In this document: positions 25,954 to 33,729 of the stretch, piece after piece
Numbering within the stretch: position 1 is the first letter of the stretch
How the letters are laid out: every line of letters begins with the position of its first letter
NCBI GenBank assembly: GCA_046081125.1
Contig: JBJTVH010000089.1
Coordinates: 1-64,000, forward strand
Direction: 5' to 3'
Source of the DNA: JBEIFW01 sp046081125
GTDB lineage: Bacteria; Actinomycetota; Acidimicrobiia; Acidimicrobiales; Ilumatobacteraceae
DNA length: 64,000 nucleotides
Program-made: the position numbers and the translations under genes
Notes under the pieces: generated by a model
The model's database searches: none
Told to the model about the DNA's origin: nothing
What the model saw: the letters and a program-made list of their open reading frames with translations, nothing else

Positions 25954-26841
25954 ATGAGTTCAGTGACCGGACAGCCGTACCGCTTCGAGAACGTCCCGGC
26001 GGTCCGCCAGGGACTCCGCGACGTCAACTACCTTGCCGACGACGGCATCTCCGGCGTCGTGTATCTCGCCGACCGGTTGGCCAAGCCGATCCTGGTGGAG
26101 GGTCCGGCCGGTACGGGCAAGACGCAGCTCGCCAAGTCCGTCGCCGACATGATCGGCGCCCGGCTCATCCGTCTGCAGTGCTACGAGGGGCTCGACGAGT
26201 CCAAGGCGCTGTACGAGTGGAACTACAAGAAGCAGCTCCTGCGCATCCAGGCCGACCGGAACTCCGAGGGCTGGACCGAGCTGCACGACGACATCTTCAG
26301 CGAGGAGTTCCTGCTCACCCGTCCGCTGCTCGAGGCGATCCGGGCGGCGGATCCCGTCGTGCTGCTCATCGACGAGGTCGACCGCGTCGAGATCGAGACC
26401 GAGGCGCTGCTGCTCGAGGTGCTCTCCGAGTACCAGGTGTCGATCCCCGAACTCGGCACCGTCACTGCGAACCAGGTGCCGCTCGTGTTCCTCACGTCGA
26501 ACAACACCCGGGAGCTGTCCGAGGCGCTCAAGCGGCGCTGCCTGTTCCTGCACATCGACTACCCGACGATGGATCGCGAGAAGGAGATCGTGCTGGCCAA
26601 GGTTCCCGGGATCACCGAGAGCCTCGCCGACCAGATCGCCCGGATCGTGCGCTCGATCCGCCAGCTCGAGCTGAAGAAGGCGCCGTCGGTGTCCGAGACG
26701 CTGGATTGGGCCCGCACGCTCGTGCTGCTCGGCATCCAGCACATCGACGCCGCGCAGGCCAAGGAAACCCTTCACATCCTGCTGAAGTACCAGACCGACA
26801 TCGCCAAGGCGGCTAAGGAGCTGGCGGTCGACGCCAAGTGA
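25954..26841 (+). CDS. MoxR-family AAA+ ATPase
   Basis: MoxR ATPases act with VWA proteins as chaperones, often for metal-cofactor insertion (for example NorQ/NorD, CbbQ/CbbO, RavA/ViaA, CoxD/CoxE). The 295-residue product has Walker A GPAGTGKT at 50-57, Walker B VVLLIDEVDR, sensor LVFLTSNNTRELS and an arginine-finger region ALKRRCLF. It matches the CoxD-like branch. The next gene, 10 bases downstream, is the VWA partner. No CO dehydrogenase genes occur in the window, so the substrate is unknown. Confidence 0.92.
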   Translation: MSSVTGQPYRFENVPAVRQGLRDVNYLADDGISGVVYLADRLAKPILVEGPAGTGKTQLAKSVADMIGARLIRLQCYEGLDESKALYEWNYKKQLLRIQADRNSEGWTELHDDIFSEEFLLTRPLLEAIRAADPVVLLIDEVDRVEIETEALLLEVLSEYQVSIPELGTVTANQVPLVFLTSNNTRELSEALKRRCLFLHIDYPTMDREKEIVLAKVPGITESLADQIARIVRSIRQLELKKAPSVSETLDWARTLVLLGIQHIDAAQAKETLHILLKYQTDIAKAAKELAVDAK

Positions 26842-26851
26842 GGAGCGGGTC

Positions 26852-28288
26852 GTGCTCGATCTGATGAGTGGCTTCATCCAGGAGCTGAGGACCGCCGGGC
26901 TTCCGGTGAGCCTTACTGAGAACCTGGATGCGATGGAAGCGGTGCAGCACATCCCCCTCGAGGATCGCGAGGCCCTGAAGTACGCGCTCGGCGCCACGCT
27001 GGTGAAGAACAACTCGCATTGGCGGGTGTTCGAGACGGTCTTCGAGGTGTACTTCAGCCTGCGCGGCCCGCAGTACAAGCTGAAGCCCGACGCGGATCCC
27101 GACGAGCTGATGCAGGCGCTCCAGGAAGCGATGGAGCGCCAAGGCGAAGGCAAGGGCGCCGGCGGGGCGATGGACCAGCTGACGCCCGAAGAGCTGATGC
27201 AGCTGCTGATGCGCGCCCTCATGGAGGGTGACGAGGCGCTGATGCGGGCCCTCGCCCGGCAGTCGGTCACCCGCTTCGCCGGCATGGAGCCGGGCCGCCC
27301 GGTCGGAGGCACGTACTACCTCTACCGCACGCTGCGGAACCTCGATCTCGAGGGCATGCTCGAGAAGCTGATGGAGAACACCCGTCAGATGATGCCGGAC
27401 GGGCAGATGACGCCGCTCGAGGAGCGCCTCGAACGCGACGAGTACGACAACCGCATCGAGCAGTTCAAGCGCGAGGTCGAAGCCGAGATCCGCCGCCGGC
27501 TCGTCGCGGACCGTGGGGTCGAGGCGATGGCCAAGACGCTGCGCAAGCCGCTGCCCGAGGACGTCGACTTCATGCACGCGTCGCGCGACGAGATGGCCTC
27601 GCTGCGCAAGGCGCTCCAGCCGCTCACCCGCAAGCTGGCCGCGCGATTGGCCCGCAAGCGCCGCCACGGTCGCAAGGGTCCGCTCGATTTCCGCAACACC
27701 GTGCGCCACTCGTTGTCCTATGGCGGGGTGCCGGCCGAGCCGAAGTTCAAGTTCCCTCGTCCGTCCAAGCCCGAGCTGATGGTGGTCGCCGACATCTCCG
27801 GTTCGGTCGCGGCGTTCGCCCGTTTCACCTTGATGCTGGTGTACGCCATCCAGAACCAGTTCTCGAAGGTGCGGTCGTTCGTCTTCATCGACGGCATCGA
27901 CGAGGTCACCGAGTACTTCAAGGGCTGCGAGGACATCACCGAGGCGATCCATCGGGTGAACACCGAAGCCGATGTCGTCTGGGTGGACGGCCACTCCGAC
28001 TACGGGCACGCGTTCGAGGTGTTCTGGGAGAAGTGGGGCAAGGAGGTCGGGCCGAAGACCACCGTGCTGCTGCTCGGCGACGCCCGGAACAACTACCACG
28101 CGTCCCAGGCCTGGGTGGTCAAGGAGATCCGCAAGCGGGCCCGCCACGTGTTCTGGTTGAACCCCGAACCCCGCTCGTACTGGAACACCGGCGATTCGAT
28201 CGTCGGCGACTACGGCGCCCATTGCGACGGCGTCTACGAGTGCCGCAACCTGCGCCAGCTCGAGGGGTTCGTCGAGAAGCTCGCATGA
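26852..28288 (+). CDS. CoxE-like VWA-domain protein
   Basis: The 478-residue protein is the VWA partner of the MoxR ATPase upstream. Residues about 1-300 are helical and charged with Met/Gln/Glu-rich stretches (LTPEELMQLLMRALMEG). The C-terminal VWA domain (about 305-478) has MIDAS D314-I-S-G-S and a later GHSDYG. It is cytosolic, with no signal peptide. GTG 26852 follows GAGGAGCGGGTC (ribosome binding site). By analogy with CoxE, NorD and ViaA it should recruit the ATPase to its client; the client is not evident. Confidence 0.88.
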   Translation: MLDLMSGFIQELRTAGLPVSLTENLDAMEAVQHIPLEDREALKYALGATLVKNNSHWRVFETVFEVYFSLRGPQYKLKPDADPDELMQALQEAMERQGEGKGAGGAMDQLTPEELMQLLMRALMEGDEALMRALARQSVTRFAGMEPGRPVGGTYYLYRTLRNLDLEGMLEKLMENTRQMMPDGQMTPLEERLERDEYDNRIEQFKREVEAEIRRRLVADRGVEAMAKTLRKPLPEDVDFMHASRDEMASLRKALQPLTRKLAARLARKRRHGRKGPLDFRNTVRHSLSYGGVPAEPKFKFPRPSKPELMVVADISGSVAAFARFTLMLVYAIQNQFSKVRSFVFIDGIDEVTEYFKGCEDITEAIHRVNTEADVVWVDGHSDYGHAFEVFWEKWGKEVGPKTTVLLLGDARNNYHASQAWVVKEIRKRARHVFWLNPEPRSYWNTGDSIVGDYGAHCDGVYECRNLRQLEGFVEKLA

Positions 28289-28323
28289 TCGCCCGGTGCC
28301 CCCGGGTCGTGCGGGCCCTCCGG

Positions 28324-28329
28324 TAGGGT
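28324..28329 (+). promoter_or_regulatory. -10 box TAGGGT before ffh
   Basis: TAGGGT ends 10 bases before the ffh ATG and no ribosome binding site lies in TCCGAGCCGC. It is a leaderless or near-leaderless candidate. Confidence 0.45.
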
Positions 28330-28339
28330 TCCGAGCCGC

Positions 28340-29716
28340 ATGTTCGACGCACTGTCCGACCGGTTCGACGGGATCCTCAAGCGCCTGCGGGGCAAGGGGA
28401 CGCTGAAGGAAGCCGACGTCGACGAGGCGCTGGCGGAGATCCGTGTCGCCCTCCTCGAGGCCGACGTCAATGTCCGGGTCGCCCGCATCTTCGTCAACCG
28501 GCTGCGCGAGACCCTCGTCGGGCTCCAGCTCTCCAAGGCGCTGTCGCCCGGCCAGCAGGTGGTCAAGGCCGTCCGCGACGAGTTGCGCACGATGCTCGGC
28601 GGCGAGGTGCTCAAGATCACCTACGCCCCCAAGCCGCCGACGGTCGTTCTGCTCGCCGGCCTGCAGGGCTCGGGCAAGACCACCAACGCCGGCAAGCTCG
28701 CCCGCTGGTTCAAAGCGCAGGGTCGCAATCCGCTGCTCGTCGGTGCCGACCTCCAGCGTCCTGCAGCGGTCGAGCAGCTGCGCACCCTCGGGCGTCAGGT
28801 CAACGTTCCGGTGTTCTCCGAACCGGGCGACCCCGTCACCACCGCCCGCCGGGGCCTCGAGGAGGCACGCCGGCTCGGCAAGGACGTCGTGATCGTCGAT
28901 ACCGCCGGGCGCCTGGCCATCGACGCCGAGATGATGGCCCAGGTCCGGCGGATCTCCGAGGCGACGGGCCCCCACTACACGTTCCTCGTGATCGACGCGA
29001 TGCTAGGCCAGGACGCGGTCACCGTCGCAGAGGCGTTCCACGAGACGCTCGCCATCGACGGGGTGATCCTGTCCAAGCTCGACGGCGACGCCCGCGGCGG
29101 TGCGGCGCTCAGCGTCAAGGAGGTGATCGGCCGGCCGATCGCCTTCGCGTCGACGGGGGAGAAGCTCGACGCGTTCGAGCAGTTCCACCCCGACCGGATG
29201 GCCGACCGGATCCTCGGCATGGGCGACGTGTTGACGCTCATCGAGAAAGCCGAGCAGGTCTACGAGCGCGAGGAGGCGGAGCAGGCCGCTTCGAAGCTCA
29301 TGGAGGGCGAGTTCACCCTCGACGACTTCCTCGACCAGATGCAGCAGCTCAAGAAGATGGGCTCGCTGCAGAGCCTGATCGGGATGCTCCCCGGCGTGCC
29401 CAAGGAGCTCAAGCAGGCCAAGATCGACGACGCCGAACTGAAGCGGGTCGAGGCGATCATCCGGTCGATGACCGCAGAGGAGCGCCGCCGCCCCGAGGTG
29501 ATCAACGGCAGCCGGCGCACCCGGATCGCCAACGGGTCGGGCACCTCGGTCGGCGAGGTCAACCGTCTCGTCACCCAGTTCCGCGAGATGCAGAAGATGA
29601 TGAAGCGGATGGGCGGCTTCGGCGGGTCGAAAGCGTCGAAGAAGGCGAAGAAGTCCAAGGGGATGCCTGCAATCCCCGCCGGGTTCCCCGGGGCCGGGAT
29701 CCCCGGGCTGCGCTAG
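28340..29716 (+). CDS. ffh: signal recognition particle protein Ffh
   Basis: Ffh binds signal sequences and 4.5S RNA and delivers ribosomes to FtsY. The 458-residue product has the N domain, G domain with G1 GLQGSGKTT starting at residue 107, DTAGRL, the TKLDG-equivalent SKLDGDARGGAALS, and a Met-rich M domain (FREMQKMMKRMGGF) with a basic tail. It precedes rpsP, a conserved order. Confidence 0.98.
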   Translation: MFDALSDRFDGILKRLRGKGTLKEADVDEALAEIRVALLEADVNVRVARIFVNRLRETLVGLQLSKALSPGQQVVKAVRDELRTMLGGEVLKITYAPKPPTVVLLAGLQGSGKTTNAGKLARWFKAQGRNPLLVGADLQRPAAVEQLRTLGRQVNVPVFSEPGDPVTTARRGLEEARRLGKDVVIVDTAGRLAIDAEMMAQVRRISEATGPHYTFLVIDAMLGQDAVTVAEAFHETLAIDGVILSKLDGDARGGAALSVKEVIGRPIAFASTGEKLDAFEQFHPDRMADRILGMGDVLTLIEKAEQVYEREEAEQAASKLMEGEFTLDDFLDQMQQLKKMGSLQSLIGMLPGVPKELKQAKIDDAELKRVEAIIRSMTAEERRRPEVINGSRRTRIANGSGTSVGEVNRLVTQFREMQKMMKRMGGFGGSKASKKAKKSKGMPAIPAGFPGAGIPGLR

Positions 29717-29742
29717 TCCGGCGTCCGGCCGGGGATCGCGGC

Positions 29743-29748
29743 TAGCAT
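29743..29748 (+). promoter_or_regulatory. rpsP operon promoter -10 box TAGCAT
   Basis: TAGCAT at 29743-29748 would start transcription near 29755, leaving a leader of about 26 nt that includes the ribosome binding site GAGGAGAAA (29767-29775) before GTG 29781. Confidence 0.45.
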
Positions 29749-29780
29749 TCCCGGGTTCTCAATTGCGAGGAGAAACAGCA

Positions 29781-30050
29781 GTGGCCGTGAAGCTCCGCTT
29801 GATGCGGGTCGGGAAGACCAAGCAGCCCACCTACCGGGTCGTCGCCTCGGACAGCCGGTCGCCACGCGACGGCCGGTTCATCGAGATCGTCGGTCAGTAC
29901 AACCCGCGCTCGGAGCCGTCCGTCGTCGCGATCGACAACGTGAAGGCGCTCCACTGGCTGCGCAACGGCGCCCAGCCCACCGAGCGGGTGCAGAAGCTGC
30001 TCGAGACGTCGGGCGCATGGGCCGAGTTCCAGGCGGGCAAGGCCAAGTGA
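29781..30050 (+). CDS. rpsP: 30S ribosomal protein S16
   Basis: S16 is needed for 30S assembly. The 89-residue product begins (M)AVKLRLMRVGKTKQPTYR and contains DSRSPRDGRFIEIVGQYNP. GTG 29781 is chosen over the in-frame TTG 29763 because of the ribosome binding site at 29767-29775 and family N-termini. The stop overlaps the KH protein start (GTGA). It begins the rpsP-khpA-rimM-trmD-rplS operon. Confidence 0.97.
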   Translation: MAVKLRLMRVGKTKQPTYRVVASDSRSPRDGRFIEIVGQYNPRSEPSVVAIDNVKALHWLRNGAQPTERVQKLLETSGAWAEFQAGKAK

Positions 30051-30319
30051 CCGAGGGCCGCACGCCGTCTGCGCCCACGGCCGTTGCGGTCGTGGACTAC
30101 CTGGTCCGTTCGCTCGTCGACGACCCGGAGGCCGTGGTAATCAGCCAGAGCGACCGCCGCCGTCGGGGCCGGGGGGTGCTGATCGAGGTGCGCACCGGGC
30201 CGGGCGACATGGGCCGCGTGATCGGCAAGGCGGGAAAGACCGCCCAAGCGATCCGATCGGTCGTGCGGGCGGCCGCCACCCGCGACGGCGTAGAGGTCGA
30301 CGTCGATTTCGTCGACTGA
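30047..30319 (+). CDS. khpA: KH-domain RNA-binding protein KhpA
   Basis: The 90-residue product carries one KH domain with the motif GRVIGKAGKTAQAIR and a typical opening VDYLVRSLVDDPEAV. KhpA-type proteins bind RNA globally, often with KhpB. Its place between rpsP and rimM is conserved. The GTG start overlaps the rpsP stop. Confidence 0.94.
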   Translation: MTEGRTPSAPTAVAVVDYLVRSLVDDPEAVVISQSDRRRRGRGVLIEVRTGPGDMGRVIGKAGKTAQAIRSVVRAAATRDGVEVDVDFVD

Positions 30320-30338
30320 GCCGACGGGGGGCGCCGCC

Positions 30339-30818
30339 CTGCTCGAGGTCGGTCGGATCGCCCGCCCTCACGGTGTGCGCGGCGAGGTGATGGTCGACCT
30401 CGTGACCGATCGCCCGGAGCGTTCCCGCACGGGAGCGGCGTTGCGGACGTCCGGTGGGCGAACGCTGGTGGTCGAGCGAGCGACCAGGCACCTGAGCCGA
30501 CCGGGCCACACGCGGTGGATCATGCGCTTCGTCGGGGTCGACGATCGTGCCGACGCCGAGGCCGTCGCCGGCGAGATGCTCTGGGCCGCCCCGATCGAGG
30601 ACCCCACCGAGCTGTGGGTGCACGAGCTCGTCGGTTCGGAGGTGGCCGAGATCGACGGCACGGTGCGCGGCCGGGTTGTCGCCGTGCTCGAGAATCCGGC
30701 GCACGACCTGCTCGAGCTCGACTCGGGCGCACTCGTGCCCGTGGTCTTCGTCCGCTCGTGCGCCGAGGGGCGCATCACGATCGACCCACCCGCCGGGCTG
30801 TTCGACCTCGGCACCTGA
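30339..30818 (+). CDS. rimM: 16S rRNA processing protein RimM, probably with a CTG start
   Basis: RimM binds S19 and assists 30S head maturation. Homology begins with LEVGRIARPHGVRGEV, encoded from 30342. The frame upstream runs to an in-frame TAG at 30291-30293 and holds no ATG, GTG or TTG; the candidates are CTG 30339 and ATT 30306. CTG 30339 is preceded by a purine-rich ACGGGGGGCG (about 30324-30333). It gives 159 residues, close to the usual 165-175. The first normal start, GTG 30375, would remove the conserved GRI..HG motif. The PRC-barrel domain (ELWVHELVG onward) is intact. Confidence 0.85.
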   Translation: MLEVGRIARPHGVRGEVMVDLVTDRPERSRTGAALRTSGGRTLVVERATRHLSRPGHTRWIMRFVGVDDRADAEAVAGEMLWAAPIEDPTELWVHELVGSEVAEIDGTVRGRVVAVLENPAHDLLELDSGALVPVVFVRSCAEGRITIDPPAGLFDLGT

Positions 30819-30830
30819 GTGGGGCACCCG

Positions 30831-31577
30831 ATGCGCATCGACGTGTTCTCGATCTTTCCCGGGCTCGTCGACGCGTTCTGCGCCGAGTCGCTGCTCGGCA
30901 AGGCCCGCAACGCGGGCCTCCTCGACCTACGCTGCCATGACCTGCGTGACGCGACGACGGACAAGCACCGCTCCGTCGACGACACCCCCTTCGGTGGGGG
31001 ACCGGGGATGGTCCTGCGCTGCGAGCCGGTGTTCCGGTCCGTCGAAGCAGTCGATCCGCCCCGCCCACTGCTGCTGCTCGGACCGGGCGGGCGGCGGTTC
31101 GACCAGCGCCTCGCCGAACGCCTCGCCGACCTCGACGGGTTCAGCCTGCTGTGCGGGCGGTACGAGGCCGTCGACCACCGGGTACGCGAGCACCTCGTCG
31201 ACGGCGAACTGTCCGTGGGCGATGTCGTGCTCGCCGGCGGCGAGTCGGCGGCGATCGTGGTCATCGAGGCGGTCGTGCGGCTCCTGCCCGGGGTGATGGG
31301 GAACGACGCGTCCGGCGTCGGGGAGTCCTTCGGGTCGGAGGGGCTCCTCGAAGGTCCGCACTACACCCGCCCGGCCACGTTCCGCGGCTGGGACGTGCCC
31401 GAGGTGCTCCGCTCCGGCGACCACGGCCGCATCGAGGCGTGGCGGCACGCGCAGTCGCTGCATCGCACCGTGCGGGATCGGCCGGACCTGCTCGAGGCCC
31501 GCGGTGGGCTGCGCAACGGTGAGGCCTATGCCTTGGAGTCGACCACGGCCGTGGAGTATCCTTCGACGTTCCCGTGA
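30831..31577 (+). CDS. trmD: tRNA (guanine-37 N1)-methyltransferase
   Basis: TrmD methylates G37 of tRNAs that read codons beginning with C. The 248-residue product begins MRIDVFSIFPG and has the SPOUT-knot motifs DDTPFGGGPGMV, LLCGRYEAVDHRV, DVVLAGGESAA and the C-terminal LEGPHYTRPATFRGWDVPEVLRSG. ATG 30831 is preferred; GTG 30819, directly after the rimM stop, would add four residues. Confidence 0.97.
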   Translation: MRIDVFSIFPGLVDAFCAESLLGKARNAGLLDLRCHDLRDATTDKHRSVDDTPFGGGPGMVLRCEPVFRSVEAVDPPRPLLLLGPGGRRFDQRLAERLADLDGFSLLCGRYEAVDHRVREHLVDGELSVGDVVLAGGESAAIVVIEAVVRLLPGVMGNDASGVGESFGSEGLLEGPHYTRPATFRGWDVPEVLRSGDHGRIEAWRHAQSLHRTVRDRPDLLEARGGLRNGEAYALESTTAVEYPSTFP

Positions 31578-31599
31578 ACCGCCAGGAGCTGTGCGCCCC

Positions 31600-31947
31600 A
31601 TGAAGCCCACCGATCTCGTCGACGCCCCCCGCCTGCGAGCCGACGTCCCGGCCTTCGGCCCCGGTGACATGGTCAAGGTCCACGTGAAGATCGTCGAAGG
31701 CAACCGTGAGCGGGTCCAGGTGTTCCAGGGCAACGTGATCGGCCGCCAGGGCAGCGGGCTGCAAGAGACGTTCACCGTCCGCAAGCTCAGCTTCCAGGTC
31801 GGCGTCGAGCGCACCTTCCCGCTGCACTCGCCGATCATCGACAAGCTCGAGGTCGTGTCCCGCGGCGACGTCCGTCGTGCCAAGCTCTACTACCTGCGCG
31901 AGCGCACGGGCCGCGCCGCCCGGGTGCGCGAGAAGCGCGACAACTGA
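31600..31947 (+). CDS. rplS: 50S ribosomal protein L19
   Basis: L19 lies at the subunit interface. The 115-residue product has PGDMVKVHVKIVEGNRERVQ, FQGNVIGRQGSG and KLYYLRERTGRAARVREK. ATG 31600 follows CAGGAGCTG, a ribosome binding site. The trmD-rplS order is conserved. Confidence 0.98.
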   Translation: MKPTDLVDAPRLRADVPAFGPGDMVKVHVKIVEGNRERVQVFQGNVIGRQGSGLQETFTVRKLSFQVGVERTFPLHSPIIDKLEVVSRGDVRRAKLYYLRERTGRAARVREKRDN

Positions 31948-31961
31948 CGGTCGACGCCGAC

Positions 31962-32255
31962 GTGGGCGCCGAGGACCTCGACGACTTCGAGGCCGATCGC
32001 GAACTCCAACTTGCACACGAGTACCAGGACATCTCGGCGATGTTCCGGTATGCGGTCGAGACCGAACGGCGTTTCTATCTCGCCAACGAGGTCCGGCTCG
32101 AGGTGGTCGGCAACGGGGCGAGGCCGCTGCTCGAGGTCGTACTCGTCGACGCGTGGGTGTGGGACATGTACCGGCGCAGTCGCTTCGTGCCGCGCGTGCG
32201 GGTGCTGACCTTCAAGGACGTGAACGTCGAGGAGCTTCCCCGGCGGGAGCTGTGA
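31962..32255 (+). CDS. DUF2469 protein (actinobacterial)
   Basis: The 97-residue product has the conserved ETERRFYLANEV and WVWDMYRRSRFVPRVRVLTFKDVNVEEL of DUF2469, a family found in Actinomycetota between rplS and yraN. Function unknown. The GTG 31962 start gives the family N-terminus (EDLDDFEADRELQL). It is useful as a taxonomic marker. Confidence 0.9.
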   Translation: MGAEDLDDFEADRELQLAHEYQDISAMFRYAVETERRFYLANEVRLEVVGNGARPLLEVVLVDAWVWDMYRRSRFVPRVRVLTFKDVNVEELPRREL

Positions 32256-32256
32256 G

Positions 32257-32610
32257 ATGGTCGACCGTTCCCGGCAGGCCCGGGGCCGGTTCGGGGAGGA
32301 CCTCGCGGCCCGCTGGTACGCCCAGCGTGGGTTCGAGGTCGTCGGTCGCAACTGGCGCGGTGAGGGTGGCGAGCTGGACCTCGTCGTTCACCGGCCCGGT
32401 CTGGTGGTCGTCGTCGAGGTGAAGGCGAGAGCGTCGGCGGCTTACGGCCTGCCGGCTGAAGCGGTCGGTCCCACCAAGCAGCGACGCGTGCGCCGTCTCG
32501 GGGCGCAGTGGTTGGCCGGCCCGGGTCGGGCTTATGGGCATGTCGAGGTGCGCTTCGACGTGGCATCGGTGCTCGGCACGGAGGTGACCGTCATCGAGGC
32601 CGCGTTCTGA
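32257..32610 (+). CDS. yraN: YraN/UPF0102 endonuclease-fold protein
   Basis: The 117-residue product has the RecB-like nuclease-fold signature of UPF0102: GRFGEDLAARWYAQRGFEVVGRNWR, GELDLVV and VVVVEVKARAS, in which Asp and E-V-K form a possible active site. The function is not established. ATG 32257 begins one base after the DUF2469 stop. Confidence 0.92.
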   Translation: MVDRSRQARGRFGEDLAARWYAQRGFEVVGRNWRGEGGELDLVVHRPGLVVVVEVKARASAAYGLPAEAVGPTKQRRVRRLGAQWLAGPGRAYGHVEVRFDVASVLGTEVTVIEAAF

Positions 32611-32636
32611 CCGGCGACCATGGCGGAGGATTCCCG

Positions 32637-32642
32637 TAGGGT
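32637..32642 (+). promoter_or_regulatory. -10 box TAGGGT, leaderless start of nth
   Basis: TAGGGT ends 6 bases before GTG 32649, with only GCCGCG between. Transcription would begin at the GTG. It overlaps no gene. Confidence 0.55.
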
Positions 32643-32648
32643 GCCGCG

Positions 32649-33329
32649 GTGGCAGGACCTCGCACCCTCGCCGGCCGGGCCCGGGCGATCGCCGTCCGGC
32701 TCGCCGAGGAGTACCCGGAGGCTCGGTGCGAACTCGATCACTCCTCGCCGTTCGAGCTGCTGGCCGCGACCATCCTGTCGGCGCAGTGCACCGATGCCCG
32801 CGTCAACCAGGTGACGCCGGTGCTGTTCGCCCGCTACCCGACGCCGGCCGAGCTCGCCGCTGCGGACCCCGCCGAACTCGAGGCGATCGTGCGCTCCACG
32901 GGGTTCTATGCCGCCAAGGCCCGCAACCTGATCGGGATGGCCGCCGGAGTCGTCGACCGGTTCGGCGGGGAGGTTCCCCGGCGGCTCGAGGACCTCGTCA
33001 CGCTGCCCGGCGTCGGTCGCAAGACAGCGAACGTCGTGCGAACGGTGGCGTTCGGATTGCCCGGTCTCCCCGTCGACACCCACGTGCAGCGGCTCGCCGT
33101 TCGGCTCGGGCTCACGGGGGCGACCGATCCGACCGAGATCGAGCGCGAGCTCGGGATCCTGCTCTCCGCTCGAGCCCGGGGTCCATTCGGGCTGCGTCTG
33201 ATCCTGCACGGCCGCCGCGTGTGCGCGGCGCGCGCACCCCGATGTGCCGAATGCGCCCTTGCCGGGCTCTGTCCGAGCGCAGGGATCCTGGGTCGTCCGC
33301 CGGTTGCGCGTCGCGTCGCGGCCAACTAA
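32649..33329 (+). CDS. nth: endonuclease III
   Basis: Nth removes oxidised pyrimidines and cuts the abasic site in base-excision repair. The 226-residue product has the helix-hairpin-helix LPGVGRKTANVV with catalytic Lys125, catalytic Asp143 in VDTHVQR, and a 4Fe-4S loop C192-x6-C199-x2-C202-x5-C208. GTG 32649 is supported by the TAGGGT box 6 bases upstream. Confidence 0.96.
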   Translation: MAGPRTLAGRARAIAVRLAEEYPEARCELDHSSPFELLAATILSAQCTDARVNQVTPVLFARYPTPAELAAADPAELEAIVRSTGFYAAKARNLIGMAAGVVDRFGGEVPRRLEDLVTLPGVGRKTANVVRTVAFGLPGLPVDTHVQRLAVRLGLTGATDPTEIERELGILLSARARGPFGLRLILHGRRVCAARAPRCAECALAGLCPSAGILGRPPVARRVAAN

Positions 33330-33340
33330 CTTCCGAATTA

Positions 33341-33363
33341 GATCAGGTTCCCGCCACCTGATC
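33341..33363. repeat. inverted repeat after nth
   Basis: GATCAGGT (33341-33348) and ACCTGATC (33356-33363) flank a 7-base loop, 11 bases after the nth stop. It could be a weak terminator or an operator. The rest of the 147-base gap from 33330 to 33476 holds only this and the next hairpin. Confidence 0.4.
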
Positions 33364-33403
33364 GCAAGGCGCGGCCGGGATCCGCCGCCTGGTAGCGCCG
33401 TGC

Positions 33404-33426
33404 ACGAGGGCCCGATGGGCCCTCGT
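33404..33426. terminator. 10-bp hairpin between nth and a convergent small gene
   Basis: ACGAGGGCCC (33404-33413) and GGGCCCTCGT (33417-33426) pair perfectly around GAT. It lies between convergent genes. No T-run follows. Confidence 0.6.
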
Positions 33427-33476
33427 TGCGCGTCTGAGGGCCGTTCAGTTCGCTCGCAAGGGAGCGGGCCGCCCGG

Positions 33477-33677
33477 TCAGGGGGCCAGGGTGCGGGCGCG
33501 CCGGAGCTGACGGACCCCTTGGCGCACCAGGCGCTCGGCGTCGAGGAGCGCGGCGACGAGGTCGTCGTGGCGACCGTCGTCGTGCGCATGGGCGAGGGCA
33601 GCCACCCGTTGCTCGATCTCCTCGAGGCTCGACGCGAGCGACGACAGCTCCGAAGCCGCTCCCGCAGGGATCGTCAT
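33477..33677 (-). CDS. small helical protein of unknown function
   Basis: The 66-residue product is entirely helical in character (SSLASSLEEIEQRVAALAHA, then VAALLDAERLVRQGVRQLRRA), like a short coiled coil. It starts at ATG 33677, 52 bases from the divergent hisD start, and ends before a hairpin. Its independent position and intact frame support a real gene, but I do not recognise a family. Confidence 0.6.
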   Translation of the reverse strand: MTIPAGAASELSSLASSLEEIEQRVAALAHAHDDGRHDDLVAALLDAERLVRQGVRQLRRARTLAP

Positions 33678-33729
33678 GGCCGAAGTGTGCCGGACCGGTA
33701 GCCTCGCCCGTCGGCATGGAGCGCAACGG

